Below are positions 24,201-36,932 of a stretch of 64,000 bases of DNA, one piece after another. The stretch comes from Plantago major (lineage: Eukaryota; Streptophyta; Magnoliopsida; Lamiales; Plantaginaceae): positions 9,248,765 to 9,312,764 of the forward strand of contig CM048840.1 in assembly GCA_026545765.1 (NCBI GenBank), in the 5' to 3' direction. The notes below the pieces were generated by a model. The model was given only the letters and a program-made list of their open reading frames with translations. It searched no databases and was not told the origin of the DNA. How positions within the stretch are numbered: the first letter of the stretch is position 1; the number at the start of each line of letters is the position of its first letter. The position numbers were made by a program, and so were the translations under genes.

Positions 24201-26103
24201 CAGTGTAACATTAAGTAAAATATAGAAGCTTTTCAGCCAAAAATGTAGGGCAAGGTACACTACAATAGCTCTCAAATTCTAACTGACAAGATAACTGTAC
24301 TGCGACCAACGCACTCTTCAAAAGCACATCCAACTCGAACAATATTATGTTAATGAAACTGCAGCGCATATCAACAACTATGGGAAAGGAGGTATGCAAG
24401 CCAATATGTATTCTGACGCTGATCAAGGGAAAACTGGCAAGACAACCAACTTCTAATTAATTTACAACATCTTGGTTAGCAACTTTTTGTACCATATACA
24501 TGCCCTGGGTAACTAAAGTACAGAGTCTTGGAAATATTTGTGTTACTATTCTAACGTTTCAATATTCAAGAGTTATAACACTTATTTGTCACAAAATTAT
24601 CCTAGCTGTTCACACTTGATATAGAAACAAGCTAATTAATAAGCACATTTCTCTCCAGGAGAGAGTGACTTCCCAAAGAAAAGAAGCATGACAATGCAAA
24701 CACTTCTCAAATCTCAATTGCAGTTATGACACTTTACCTCGGGGGTAAACGATGAGGCGACAATCTCGGTTTCCAATCTGAAACCTCCTGCTTTTAATGC
24801 AAAGGCCAGTAATCTTCCTTTTTTTCAAAAGATCCTTCAATCTAGTAAAATTTCCAATTTTCCATGTGAACTTCCCTACATGTGCATCCGACTTCCTCAC
24901 ATTTCCCCCACTCCTTGCACCAATCGAAGGGCTAATCTTCTGAAAGTTACTCGTCTCCTTAATCACATGAAATGACGTACTAAACACAGCTGCATCTTCC
25001 ACCAAGAACCCCGACTCAGGCGACACAAACTCGGTCATTTTCATATAATCATTCCACCCCAAACTAGTATTATCACCACACTTACTGTCAGCAGAAAACC
25101 TCCCATAGCTATCCCGATGTACATGGCTAGATCCACTGCCCGGCTTCTGATTCAACACCGACATCCTAAACAAACACCAACAACTCTTATCCGAGACAGA
25201 CGACGCACTCTTCTCTGTATCCTTACTCTCCAAGCACATAGACAAATACTCCACACCGTTCACCACACTCTGATAAACACTAATCCTCAGATTACACTCC
25301 CCAGCTGAAAAAACAGGGCTCATAATCTTCTGCGTCTTAATCATCTCCCTAAACAAACTAAAATTATGCACTTTCCAAGTAAACTTCCCACTCAAAACAT
25401 CATTATTACTCGCTTGCAGATCATAGTTATCCGGCGAAAACAAAGGCGATTCGTGCAGTATCAATATATCCGCAGTTACAAGTATACAATCATTAGATGA
25501 GTGCAGAAACCCAACCTTAGGGTCTAACAGAGAATTAAGCGAAGCGAAATCGCACCAGCCGTGCGACTTCTTCTTCGACGAAAACCTATGCCAGCTATCC
25601 CTATGAACTGTCTTCCCCGAGTCAGACAGATTAACAATAGCTAACCTATAGCTCGCGAAACAGTCCCATTTAGACGAAGCTGTATTTCTAGGGTCCATGA
25701 TTTGGAGATAAATCGATAAGTAGCCAGGTAGAGCCTGTGAGTCGCCCTTAGGGTAGATTAACAAGCGGCAATCAAAACCCCCCACCTCGAAATACTTACT
25801 CCAAAGCGAACGGGATTTAGTTTTGGGGAAATTGGCGATTGTCCATCGGCACAGAGCTGAATACTCACCGCGCCGCTCCACGAGGACTGAGTCCGCGGCG
25901 GAGGAGGTGGTGGCGACGGCGGTGGAGGTGGTGGTGGTGAATGAGGAGGAGGAGGAGTCACGGAGCGGATCCTCGATTGCGGCGGAAGGCTTATCGGAGG
26001 TGCGACGGGTGAGTGGAGGAGGTGCCGCCGGTGTGGCGGCGTCGGAGGATGACACGGCGGCGTCGTTTTGGTGGTGGTGGTGCTGGTGGTGGTGATGTTT
26101 CAT
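18292..26103 (-). CDS. Large MATH (TRAF-like) and coiled-coil protein
   Basis: Ten coding exons: 26103-24738, 24049-23585, 23471-23170, 22429-21701, 21632-21354, 21215-21054, 20945-20007, 19935-19720, 19443-19183, 18636-18292. They total 5,064 bases (1,687 residues), every junction in phase. The N-terminus is a His- and Ser/Thr-rich linker. Four MATH domains follow at about 80-217, 239-383, 410-550 and 577-711, each with the F-T-W-K-x-x-N-F type opening. Next come an acidic segment (DALTTDPDELLDSDDSE), a helical middle region (WPEQSEELLGLIVNSLRALD, CHFSDIHILMEMLSI), a long coiled coil at about 1350-1610 and a Gly/Pro-rich tail. This is the plan of Arabidopsis At2g25320 (recalled as a TRAF-like family protein of nearly the same length). 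MATH domains bind peptides in partner proteins; there is no RING or BTB, so it would act as an adaptor. The exact role is unknown to me. Confidence 0.94.
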
Positions 26104-26296
26104 TGTTTTGTTGTGTTGGGGTTGTACAATAAAAATGACACTATCACAGTTGATTAGGTTTTTCTTTTCTATCTGTGTTATTACATGCTTTTACTTTACT
26201 ATCTTTACTAGGGGTGTAGATATTAATGTAATTTCTATTTTCTAAGGATATAGTTGAATATAATAAAGTTAAATCGTTTAAACAATGAAGAATTAT

Positions 26297-26523
26297 ACTC
26301 TCTTCGGTTCAATAAGAACTTTCTAGGGACTTAATTTCTCTTCAATTAAAGTAAAATAATAATATATTAATTTTGTGGAGTATTATGTTGATAAGGTAGT
26401 AAGTGGTTGATAAAGTATAAGATATGATGAAGAAGTTGATAATAAAGTAAGAAATATAAATAATAAATAAAAATAAAGAGTGGGATAAATGTTTTCTAAT
26501 TTAGCTTAGAAAGTTTATGGCGG
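26297..26523. mobile_element. Decayed Stowaway-like MITE
   Basis: The left end ctctcttcggttcaataaga after TA is partly matched by an inverted right end (cttagaaagtttatggcgg, then TA). The interior has the A-rich 'gataaagtaag' phrasing shared with the better-preserved element at 50202-50422. Confidence 0.35.
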
Positions 26524-28129
26524 TACTTCAAATAATGAAAGTTGTAAAGCTTTATTGGACCAGAGGTAATATTTGGTTTTGGATGTTATTACACATAATG
26601 ATGCTAGTATTCTTTCTTATATTATTAGTGCGACTAATCAATAGTTTTTACATCTATGTGGAAATTTTCAAGTTAATTCATAAATCATACTCTTGTATAG
26701 TAATATTTTACGTTTTGGTTTCTTATTTAACTTATCGTGTCTAAGGTTTTTTAATTATTCAACATCATATCACAAACACCTCAACATGAATGTAGCTATA
26801 AATTTATCATCAATTTACATGCAAGTGTCCTGAGTGACCATCGTTGTTAACTTATCCATAGACCGACATATATTCTCATCAAACAATGATATTATTATTT
26901 AAAACATCTATTTTGTAAACAAAATAAATGCATTCTTGCATATGAAAGAATACCAATGTTGACAACTTATATAGAGTTTTGGAAGTTTTTGTGGTTGGGT
27001 TATGAGGATCAGGTGTGTTGAAACTTAGGTATGATGGTTTTGTGGTGCCGGTTTGTCGACCGAACAAATAATCCTCGGCGACTGGACCGACACATGGTAG
27101 GACGTAAGTCACAAAGTTCTAAACCATTACAGCTATAGTAATTCGATAAGTATAAAACTTATTGGATTTTTAATTTATGCAAGTGTACTTGTCTTATGTG
27201 TTGTTGTTTTTATAAGTCAATATTTGTAATTTTGACTTCATACAATACAATACAGTGGTATCATTTGGTTCGTAAATGTGAACAAAAAAAATTGAATGAG
27301 CATGCATAATTAATTGTTCCTTGCTATCGGAAAATTACTATTAGAGTAAATTACTAAATAAACTGAAATATAGCTACGTGGAGGGAGCACTCAACCCACC
27401 CACCATCGTTGTTGTTGGAATATGCCCATGTGCCATCGGAATTTATTGAATTCTTATCCGTGTAAGTATTATGTACATCAATTCCTAAAATACCATAGGG
27501 CCATACATCATTTGACATCCACTTAGAATTGTTACCATATAACGTTCGTGCTTAATTGATTCAATATTAAATATGTAGTATGTGATTATACTTCCAAAAT
27601 ATCATATTTGAGATATAAATATATGACCATACACTATTCATCATTTCCCTTGGTAAATTTGTTGTCATGCTCAACTCGATAATGACATCATCCAGTCATC
27701 ACTTAATGGCATTGTTTTGGTATAATTTAAAATCATTACGTTAACCTGACAATTTTAGTATAAATAATAGGCAATTGAAAGTAAACATAGTGTATGTTAT
27801 TGCATAAATATAAATGTATAATGTTTGAGATATGACCTGCGAGTGCATTTATGGGACTTACAATCGAGCACACATATATATGCAGTGTGAATAAGATGTC
27901 GAACTAGATGTCCATAAACATGTTTATGAAAATATTATATTGTTATTTGATTTAATATATACCCTAAATTGTTTCATGTTATCTTTATATGTATATAGTA
28001 TGGTTGGTATTCTAATTGATTGGTTATGTCCACGATAAAATTATACATTATAAAGGATATGATTATTATGTGTATATAACTATATAAAGGTGACGATGTC
28101 AATACATCGACCACATAATGTTGTGTGTT

Positions 28130-28145
28130 GGGGGGGGGGGGGGGG
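28130..28145. repeat. G16 homopolymer
   Basis: A run of 16 G directly before tgcggggagg. It could form a quadruplex, and it is a place where read length errors are likely. Confidence 0.9.
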
Positions 28146-30168
28146 TGCGGGGAGGCGAAACACAGAGTTGAGTTGTTATGCCAATAAACTCGTTAGTGGA
28201 AAGTATACCAAGGCGAGGAATAAATAGTATCAAACATGTGAAAGACCTAAATTCATTATTACTATATCACAAGAATAAAACCCATTTATGAAAAGTACTT
28301 CAACTCCATTAAAAAAAAATCTCCTAAATTAATTAGCATTGGTATTTAATTTTAGATGAAATGGCATGAGATGAAGGCGAACATAAATTGTGAAAACGGC
28401 ATATGAATGCATGAAATTTACTGCAGGCTTTATAATCGTATATTTGCTAACAAATAAGTAGGGAAACATAAGTGTTAGTGAGAGATGCATGTTGATGCAA
28501 AAAACAAGGAAATAATCGATTTTCTAGTGATGTCAAGGTTTTTGCCTTAATGGAATATACTTATAATAACTGCAGATAAAGGGAGATACAATTATAATGA
28601 GGCCATTGGTCAATACGATTCATGTTCTAGCCTTTTGTAGGCCCAAAATACATATTATTCGATCTAATGAGGTCATACATTCGAAATACGTAATTTTAAC
28701 CTAAAGGATACATCTTGTGGGGTGGGATTATTCAGCACACCAAATGTGAAAACGCTTCCACCATCGGCTAGACCACGTGTGATCTAATTCATTTTCATGT
28801 AGACGAAATAAAACCTGACTTCCTCCGACTACTACTTACAGTGGTTGATGTCAATTGTCAGGTCCCAATGCTTCCAATGGGATTCTAGTTCCAAAATATA
28901 CAATGAGATGCCTACATCGAGTCGGTTTGGATAGTGAGTTTAAAGGATCCCGGTTGTACTGTAAGTATTTGTTATGTTTTAATGGCACACAATTCAACAG
29001 TTTTGTTATATGTAATGCCAATATATCATGCAATCCTGCTTCAATTTGTTGTTCCAGTCTCAAAAAATTATTTTAATACACACAAAACCTGGATTTCCAA
29101 GTGTTAAGCCATCTATAAATATAGCGTGAAAGCCTTGTGGCGGTTCGTTCCATTTACATTGTAATACTGTTTTGGTATTCAAGTGTTTTTTATGGCACGT
29201 TGGTAGTCTTTTTTTTTTTTTTTTTTCATTTTTCTTTTAATTTGATGAATTGTCCTTTAAGAGCATAAATGTTGATATAGATGTTCTCAAATATTTTGTT
29301 ATTGCGTGAGTCCAGATTATCCAAATAACTAGATCAGAGTGAATTGATCTGGATAATTGTGATGGAAATGTAATAGTAAAATCATGGTGCGTTCCAAGTG
29401 TGTCATTCCATCGAGAGTAAATATCTCAAAGAGTCAACATCAATACAATGGAAGAAAAGGCGATTCAAGCGATCTTCAGTGTTTTCATTGTACATGTAAT
29501 GCGATGGAGAAGGGATGATCTTTTATTTCCAGAGTGAGAAAACCTAGAGTAGTTGGCAACCGATCATGAAGACAAGTCCAACGAAATAAATGAACTTTTT
29601 GGTGTTACTTTAAAGTACCAAACCGATTCAAAGGCCAAGTACGTTGACACCTGGCACAACTCTCGTCGAGCAAGTAAGTTGTACAAATTAGGCGTAAAAT
29701 TGTACAAGTTGGACATTCGGGTCAAAATTGGTCAAAACCTCAAATAGCTCACACACTCAAATTTAATCCTGGAAAACAACGTGAAATATATACACATTTT
29801 TTGTTCATATTATCATATCATTAACTTCTTACTCTATCGGGAATTTTAACTATCGGAATACATGTAAATTATTTTGAAAATATCTCAACAATGATTGCTT
29901 CATGCTTCCTTGTGACTTAACATTGTGATACTTTAGGTGAAACTGCTGCTTTATACTTTCTTATTATACATGGTGTAGTGTTTGTGATGTTTAAAATGTT
30001 ACACCACAAATATACACTGTAATTCAATTGCCGAATTGTAACATGATTAATGTGTTGACAAAGCTCTTATAGTAAACACGAGATTATCTGTCTATTTAGT
30101 ACGTAAACACAAGCTAAGCTGATTTCACAAGTCCGATATGATATTTGACGAATGAGTTAAGTTATGAA

Positions 30169-30203
30169 CTAGTACAATAAAATCCCGACTAATGAGTCGG
30201 GAT
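30169..30203 (-). mobile_element. Possible Helitron 3' end upstream of VAMP71
   Basis: A perfect 9-bp hairpin (arms 30182-30190 and 30195-30203, loop aatg) is followed on the minus strand by ttttattgta and CTAG (30169-30172), then T. This fits a Helitron 3' terminus, but a single hairpin near a CTAG could be chance. No 5' partner was found before the VAMP71 gene. Confidence 0.35.
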
Positions 30204-30493
30204 CCCACCAAACATTGTCGTCCTAGAGGAAGAATGCAGGAGAACGAGCGGGACCAGTGGATGTGAATTACTAAACACAGCTCAGAAAGTCAAAAACTCA
30301 AAACTGATTAAGCGGCCGACCTTGGTCATCATCAAAACCAAACTTCCCATTAAACCCCCTGGATTTGCGCCTCACAGCTCAATTATTACCACCAATCTAT
30401 CCAATTCAAGTCCATAACCCTAATTCAGATACTACTAATCAAATTTTCTCCTGTTCCTAGAGAGAGAAACTCAGAGAGCTAATCGGAGAAGGG

Positions 30494-32663
30494 ATGGCAA
30501 TACTGTACGCGCTGGTGGCGCGTGGATCGGTGGTTCTGGCGGAGTTCAGCGCAACCACCACCACGGCGAACACGATCGCGCGCCAAATCCTGGAGAAAAT
30601 CCCTGGTGACAACAACGACTCCAACGTTTCGTATTCTCAGGATCGATACATATTCCACGTCAAACGCACCGATGGCCTCACTGTTCTCTGTATGGCCGAC
30701 GATACTGCTGGACGTAAGCTTCTGAAATCGTATTTACTTATCTGAATTTTGATGATTTATTATTCAGCTTCTTTTTCTGTATGGATCTGAGATTGCACCG
30801 CGTGTTGTGTTCTGTTTGGATTGTGATTGATTGCTCTGTTCAAATTTGTATGATTGTTTATTCCAATGACTAGAATGAATACTTTTTGACATATTTGTTT
30901 GTTGAGATTATGCAATTCAATGTGGAGAATAAACTCAATGTAGAGAAACATTTATGGATTTGTATTTGGAGCCTCAGCTTTTACCTGTTTGACCAGGTTG
31001 TTTTGGCCTTTAATGTTTACTGACTAGTAAACTTCAGGTTTTTTGGACATGTAAAACAGTTTAAATGCTCAAAAAAGAAAATAAAACAGAAAAACAGTTA
31101 AATGCAGGATTATAAACTACTTACATACTTGCTCGCGTTTTTGTGATTTGTGTGAGCCAATGGCTGGAGCAGTCTTTACTCTGGTGCTCATTGCCTGTTT
31201 GCTGTTGCGATGGGTGGCTAAGACTGCTGGAAGTATTCAGTACCTGGCTTCTATAGATTTCAGGTAGAGCAAAGAGGACTGTGGAGAAAACCTGGAAGTT
31301 TATGTCTATGCATAAAGCTAGTGTGAGGAGAACCATATGCGTTATAGTTATAGACATCGTATGTAGTAGGTGAAGAACATTGTAATTACACCCTGTGTAT
31401 TATGATCTGGATCTTCAGCTTATGGATCTTCTAGCTAAAAAGAATTAGAAATTGCTGATTGAAGACTTCATGATTTTTATGACCTGCGTGACTCATCCCC
31501 CCTTCATCTTCTAAAATCTGTGCAGGGAGAATTCCTTTCGCATTTCTTGAAGACGTTCATCAAAGATTTGTAAGGACTTATGGGCGGCGTGTGTTGTCTG
31601 CACAAGCTTATGCGATGAATGATGAATTTTCAAGGGTCCTTAGTCAGCAAATGGAATATTACTCAAATGACCCAAATGCTGACAGAATAAACAGACTGAA
31701 AGGAGAAATGAGCCAGGTGATGATTCACTTCTAACATATCAGAGGGAAAAAGGAGATATAGTTTTAGCATCCTCTTTTAGATTCTACATGCATGCCAAAT
31801 TCTAGTTGCACTGGTGCGAGCCGGTGGGTTTCCTAGAGCTTCTGTGTTGAAGATGATAACTTTATTTCCCTAAATAGATGCTTATTTGCAGTTGCAACTG
31901 GGTAATGCTCCAGATATTTCATTTAGTGTTCTGTGATTCGGTTGAGAAAGTAATAGTTTGATGCATCATACCTCCGTTGCTGAAGTAGTTGGGAATTTTG
32001 ATTTATTTGCAATAAGATTCTTATGGAATATGGGCTTTTTCACATGCTGTTATTGTGCTTCTGATATCTAAAAACAGTATTCATTCATTTAACAGGTGAG
32101 AGATGTCATGATAGAGAATATCGATAAAGTCCTGGAACGAGGTGATCGGTTGGAGTTGCTGGTTGATAAAACTGCAAATATGCAAGGGAACACTTTAAGG
32201 TTCAGGAAGCAGGCTAGGCGTTTTAGAAGCACTGTGTGGTGGAGAAATGTCAAGCTCACGTAAGCATACTGAACACTCCTGAAACAATGTAGAACTCCTG
32301 TTAAAAACTGCTGATCCTATTAAGCGTGATTGCATGAGTTAGTCATAGTCATATAACTTGCTGATTGATATGAAATTTATCATGTTGATTATTGGGCATG
32401 TCCCTGTCATTTTAAGATACCAATTGCAGCACTTGAAAGTACATTATTTCCCTTGACACTAAAGCTTCTCTTGGTCATAACTTCGGTCAGCATTAGTTTA
32501 TTTGATAAAATGACTATCTTTTTAGTGGCATGGTCTCTCTTCCACTTGTAGTGATGATTGGTTTTTCCACAGGATTGCTTTGATATTACTTCTCCTGGTA
32601 ATTGTATATGTGGTCATGGCTTTCGTCTGCCATGGTCCTGCACTTCCATCGTGTTTGAAGTGA
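30494..32663 (+). CDS. VAMP71-family longin R-SNARE (VAMP711/712/713 type)
   Basis: Four exons: 30494-30713, 31526-31716, 32096-32259, 32573-32663, total 666 bases (221 residues), the usual VAMP71 length. The order is a longin domain (about 1-120, opening MAILYALVARGSVVLAEFSA), an R-SNARE helix from about 130 to 185 with the zero-layer Arg at residue 152 (DKVLERGDRLELL), and a C-terminal anchor at about 193-211 (IALILLLLVIVYVVMAFVC), ending HGPALPSCLK. VAMP71 proteins act in fusion at late endosomes and the vacuole membrane, pairing with SYP2/VTI1/SYP5 Q-SNAREs (established). The text AFLEDVHQRF and NPDADRIN-like spacing favour the 711-713 branch over VAMP714. The 5' leader ends agagagctaatcggagaaggg before the ATG. 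Confidence 0.96.
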
Positions 32664-33793
32664 GGATCCCATCATGTCCATCTGGTGGCCTTCTCCTGGT
32701 ACCCAGTTGTGTACTTTCTTCCTGTGCATTATTTTTTGGAGAGCTCTTGCAATGTTTTGTATCTGCAGCGAGAAGTTGATATGTTGAAAGCCTTCTCCCT
32801 TGATTTGCTGGTTTTAGATGTCAGTTGGTGTTAAGCTTTCTCTGGGGTTCTACTCTGGTGGAACAGCTGATACTCTCCGGTGATCATTATTTTCTGTTAT
32901 TTATTTGTGTGATATGATATGGTATCTACGTCTTTACTTCATTTAAAACAAGAATTTACGTCCATGTAAGCGGGGTAAATGTCTAATCATCTTGTTGGTT
33001 TCTGAACAGTTTCAATGGTTTGTTGAAGTTAAATTCACAGTGAAAGTTTAATTTGAATCTGCAGATCTTTAGTTTTCTAGTATAAAACTGCTGATAGTGT
33101 GTCTATGGTGGGTAATAAGACCTCGGATTCTTTACCATCATCATAACTGATGTCTATCTGATTTCCCCAGAGAAGTTCTTAAGGACAACAAATTCTCTTT
33201 TTTATTCATTGGCCATGGAGCATGAATAAGAGCTTCACTGCGTAATGTCCCTTTGAATAATTCTTGTCCCATCATGTGGCATTTGTGTTTTTACCTATAC
33301 AATATGTTTGAGCGTCTGAGGTCTTTATCTAATTTTATTATGATCATATTATAAGTTTCTTGAGTGAGTATTATCCGAATGTATGCATGACAATTTTGAG
33401 GCCGGTATTGAGATGGTTGAACAGCCTAAGAAAGAGCAGGTGAGGGCTTGTTAATTGCCTTTTTCTAGAATTCAGTGATGCATATGTTATATATAGAGCT
33501 GGGAGCCTGAGAAGTGACACTGTAATCTCTAATTGTTAAGGATGGAGGTCTTATTTTTATGCTTTAGTTTATGAATTCTTATTAGAATGATCAATTGACA
33601 TATCTGGGGGAATTTGTATTGGAAGGAGTGAGTTATTCGTCTTTTTCTTTACAAGTTGTTGAATTTAAGATATTTTCTGTCTTGTGATGTACCTCTATGA
33701 GCTGGTGGTGGCTATTGGTTCGAGAAATAGGGTTGGATCACGAGTAGGTGTATTCTTGGTCTTGGTTGTGGTACACTGGTCCCGTTTCTTATG
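32664..33793. other. 3' flank of VAMP71 and spacer
   Basis: The first few hundred bases probably contain the 3' UTR. The open frame that overlaps exon 4 here is an out-of-frame shadow. No gene is seen before the MITE at 33796. Confidence 0.5.
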
Positions 33794-33795
33794 TA

Positions 33796-34044
33796 CTCCC
33801 TCTGTCCTAGATAACTTCATACATTAGGTTGACGCGTAGTTTCAGGTGAAAAGTTGAAGTAATGATAAAAAATGAAAAATGTGTGAAAAGTCGTAATTTT
33901 AGTGGCAAAATGTGTAATTTGTATGTAAATTTGAGATTGTTTATTTTATTTGTTATGTGTGGGGTGCTTCTTTTTTTAGTAATGTATGAAGTTATATAAG
34001 ACGGCAAAAAGACAAATGTATAAAGTTTTGCGGGACAGAGGGGG
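33796..34044. mobile_element. Stowaway MITE with TA duplication
   Basis: The left end ctccctctgtcctagataac and the right end tgcgggacagaggggg are inverted, flanked by TA at 33794-33795 and 34045-34046. It is 249 bp long with no coding capacity. Both ends share atgtataaagtt / aacttcatacat-like inner matches. Confidence 0.85.
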
Positions 34045-34046
34045 TA

Positions 34047-34802
34047 TCCTAGATGGATGAGCTGATTCAAAATCTGGTTTATCTAAGCTGGCAAAGATGT
34101 AGTAGTATGAAAGTTTCCCAATTTCTTTTTATATATAATTTCCTTTCTCTGTATTAGAAGATCAGAAAATTTGCTTCGATTTTGTTAACTTTGTGGTTCA
34201 GTTTATTCATCGTAACTTCATTTTCGTTCGGCCCTTCCAGAAAACAGTTAAGTATGTCAATGTTGCATTTCATATTAATCAAGCAGAATCTCCAGAGGTC
34301 TTGAGCTGAACACTCTCATTCTTTTGCATTGGCTGGTAAATTTGTGCATTTACAATCACAAGAATATTTGGTGGAAAATAGATATATCTGTACTGTGGAC
34401 ATGGTTCCAAATTAGGTCTGTGAAGTGTCCATGTGCTTGAGGTTTCATAAGCAAAAGCCAATATAAGCAGTCTTCTTCACCATTAAATTCCTGTGTTCTT
34501 CTGTAGGATGATGAATGTGACTATCATGTACACATGGTACCATATCCACCTTTAAACTATAGAAACTCGAATAAAGAAAGAAAAAGAAGATATATATGCG
34601 CCAACAAAAGGTAGAGATTTGCAAAACTACTCAGCAAGGATTAGAACAGTGTTGAATGATTGGTCGAGCTTTGTGCACTCAAAAATCCAAGGGCAAGATG
34701 ATGATTGGGTTTTGCTGGCTGTTGTTTGCACCCTGCCCAAGTCACATGCAGTAGTTTATCCTCCCTTTGTTGTTTTCTTTACGTTTTCTTGTATATACCT
34801 AC
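34047..34802. other. Spacer without gene
   Basis: AT-rich DNA between the Stowaway MITE and the hAT element. The plus-strand frames here are short and without family character. Confidence 0.5.
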
Positions 34803-34810
34803 CTATCTAC

Positions 34811-35583
34811 TAGGGCTGCTCATTTCATCCGTATCCGTGGATCTGGTCCGTTTATCTGCATTTACGGATCGGATAATGGATACGATTTTTGCCTATCCGT
34901 TATGAACGGATAAAACGGATAAATCCGCCGGATATCCGTTATCCGTTTTTTTAAAAATAATTTACAATTATACAGAAATTCAATTAGGTCACCAACAAAA
35001 CACACACTTCGTCTTCTGCAAACGTCTCACTCTCTTCCAATACCAATACTCAGCCGCTCTCTGACTCTCTCTCAGATCGGAATCGCCGATCTTCTTCCTG
35101 TCTTTGCAGTTCGCACTTCCTCTTCTTCTCGTGTCTCTGCTTCGTCTTCCTCTTCTCGTGTCCCTGCTTCAATTTCCTTCCTCCGCCGCCTCTCTGCTCC
35201 GATCTCCTCCCCTCCGATCTCCGACTTCTTGACTCCGACTTCCAGGTTTGGTCCACCGTCTTCCGCCTACGACTTCTGTTTTGTCTGATTTGGTCCCGCA
35301 GATTCAAATTGCACTTTCTCTCCTTTTTCTTCTTTATGTTGTTCTCCTAAAATGGATTGTTTTGTTGTTGTTGGGGACTCTTCTGTTGTGCAAATGTTAA
35401 AAAATGGAGTAGTTTTTTTTTTTTTAAATTAAGTTTCATGGATAACGAATATCCGCGAATTTATCCGTTATCCGGCCCGCTCTGAATGGATCGGATAACG
35501 AATAGACATTTTAGTTATCCGTTTGACCGGATATCCGGTCAAACGGATCGGATATATTCGTATCCGTCCGTTGCGCAGCCCTA
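34811..35583. mobile_element. Non-autonomous hAT element with 8-bp TSD
   Basis: The ends tagggctgc... (34811) and ...gcgcagcccta (35583) are inverted, and the identical octamer ctatctac flanks both sides (34803-34810, 35584-35591). An 8-bp target duplication with such ends is diagnostic of hAT. Both subterminal zones are rich in ggataacgg/ccgttatcc and cggatatccg motifs. The centre (about 35000-35330) is a CT-rich stretch like a plant 5' leader, with a possible exon-intron border at caggtttggt (35245). It may be a deletion derivative that keeps the first part of a transposase gene. Confidence 0.92.
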
Positions 35584-35591
35584 CTATCTAC

Positions 35592-36842
35592 TACTCTATG
35601 GTTCTGTATAGGTGTCGGTATTGCCATGTTGTGATTAGATTGATTAAAGACCTTGAATATTTACCGGAACTCGTATGTTAACACTTGAACTTCAATCAAC
35701 GCACATCATCCGAAGGGTATCATGCAGCATTTGCCATGAAAATGCAGTCGTAAACACTTGATGGTTAACAGGAGTGCTAGTGAAAGACTAACTTTTAACC
35801 ATGTTCTGTAACATCAATAATGGATTTGTGATTGAAGAACTAGACAAATACTGGACAACTAAACATAAAAGAAAGACACTATCTTTGCCCGTATGAGATA
35901 GCCCACTGCAACTTCCAGTCTCACAAGTTGGCCTTGTGCCCTGTTTGTTGATGTCCCCACTCACTAACTACAAAATTACTAGTTGCCCTTCAATGTGTGC
36001 CTAATTATGTTCGGGCTGTTTGGTAGCGATTAAAATCATGAATTTAAATGTTTTTAATCAGGTTTATGCGATTATAATTGATTGCCGAATAATTTAGGTA
36101 TTCTTAACCAGGTTTACGCGATTATAATCGCTTATTGAACAATCTCCTTATAATCTATTGATGCTTCTGTTGTCTAAATTTTACTAGTACTGCCACGTAA
36201 TTATGCTTTTACAAACTTTTGCATGAACCATATTTTCAATAGATGAAATTAACATTACATTATGTTTAATCTTGAATATTGTGTGCTTTATATAAGTGCA
36301 TACCCATGTATAAATATTTATATCTAAATATTTGATGTTGATCTTGTATAGTGAATACACGGACTTTGAAAAGAAAATGTCTCTTTAATGGTCTACAACA
36401 CTATACAAGTAGACAACACTATACATAGTATATTTGTATGTTAGAGCATGAAAACTTGTTTACCTCACAACGAACATATAATGTCGTTTAATGTTTAATT
36501 AATTCTATATGTTGAGCAGGTTCTCTATTTCTCAATAATACGTAATGTCACATATTGTTCGGAACCAAGTATGATTAAAACGAATACTCTGTATCACAAT
36601 AGTTTATTACGTTAACACCTTGTACTCGTATTCTAATGGGACCTGTCGACATGCATGACCACACAACAACTGATTTAACCTCACACAAGGCCACATCAAA
36701 TTACCCAGACATATTCACCTGTAAGGTATCATCTTCACATGCAATCCCCTTTCCTCTGCACAAACTTACAAAACATCCACCTTGCAAACTCTCAATCATT
36801 TTTCACTCTCTAGTCTCTTCCAGTCAATCACCACCTCACTTC
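35592..36842. other. Spacer and promoter region of the HyPRP gene
   Basis: No gene is seen. The last few hundred bases are the upstream region of the gene at 36933. Two copies of gattaaaatc/ggttta-cgcgattataat (36040-36135) form a short direct repeat. Confidence 0.5.
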
Positions 36843-36845
36843 CCC

Positions 36846-36855
36846 TTTATATACT
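36846..36855 (+). promoter_or_regulatory. TATA box of the HyPRP gene
   Basis: tttatatact at about 36846-36855 lies roughly 80 bases before the ATG. The sequence ccattcctcctcact, about 20-25 bases further on, fits a pyrimidine-rich start region. Confidence 0.65.
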
Positions 36856-36932
36856 TCACCATTCCTCCTCACTAATCCATTGTATTCATTCCTAGTTTCC
36901 TACTCTTAAAACTGAAGTCCAACCCCTTAGCC

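Larger units (their letters stand above)
26104..30168. other. Four-kilobase gene-free AT-rich region
   Basis: It starts with the divergent upstream region of the MATH gene. I find no ORF with family character. Repeat traces include a Stowaway-like piece (26297-26523), a diverged copy of the 521-760 MITE family (about 26815-26960), a G16 tract and a T18 tract near 29211. The rest is unassigned, probably decayed transposon DNA. Confidence 0.5.

Noticed and set aside
25823..26095. A 90-codon plus-strand ORF rich in Glu and Val
   Set aside because: Antisense to the Ser/Thr- and His-rich start of the MATH gene; codon repeats on one strand open the other.
32558..32779. A 73-codon plus-strand ORF at the end of VAMP71
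   Set aside because: It is out of frame with exon 4, which encodes the conserved membrane anchor and HGPALPSC tail.
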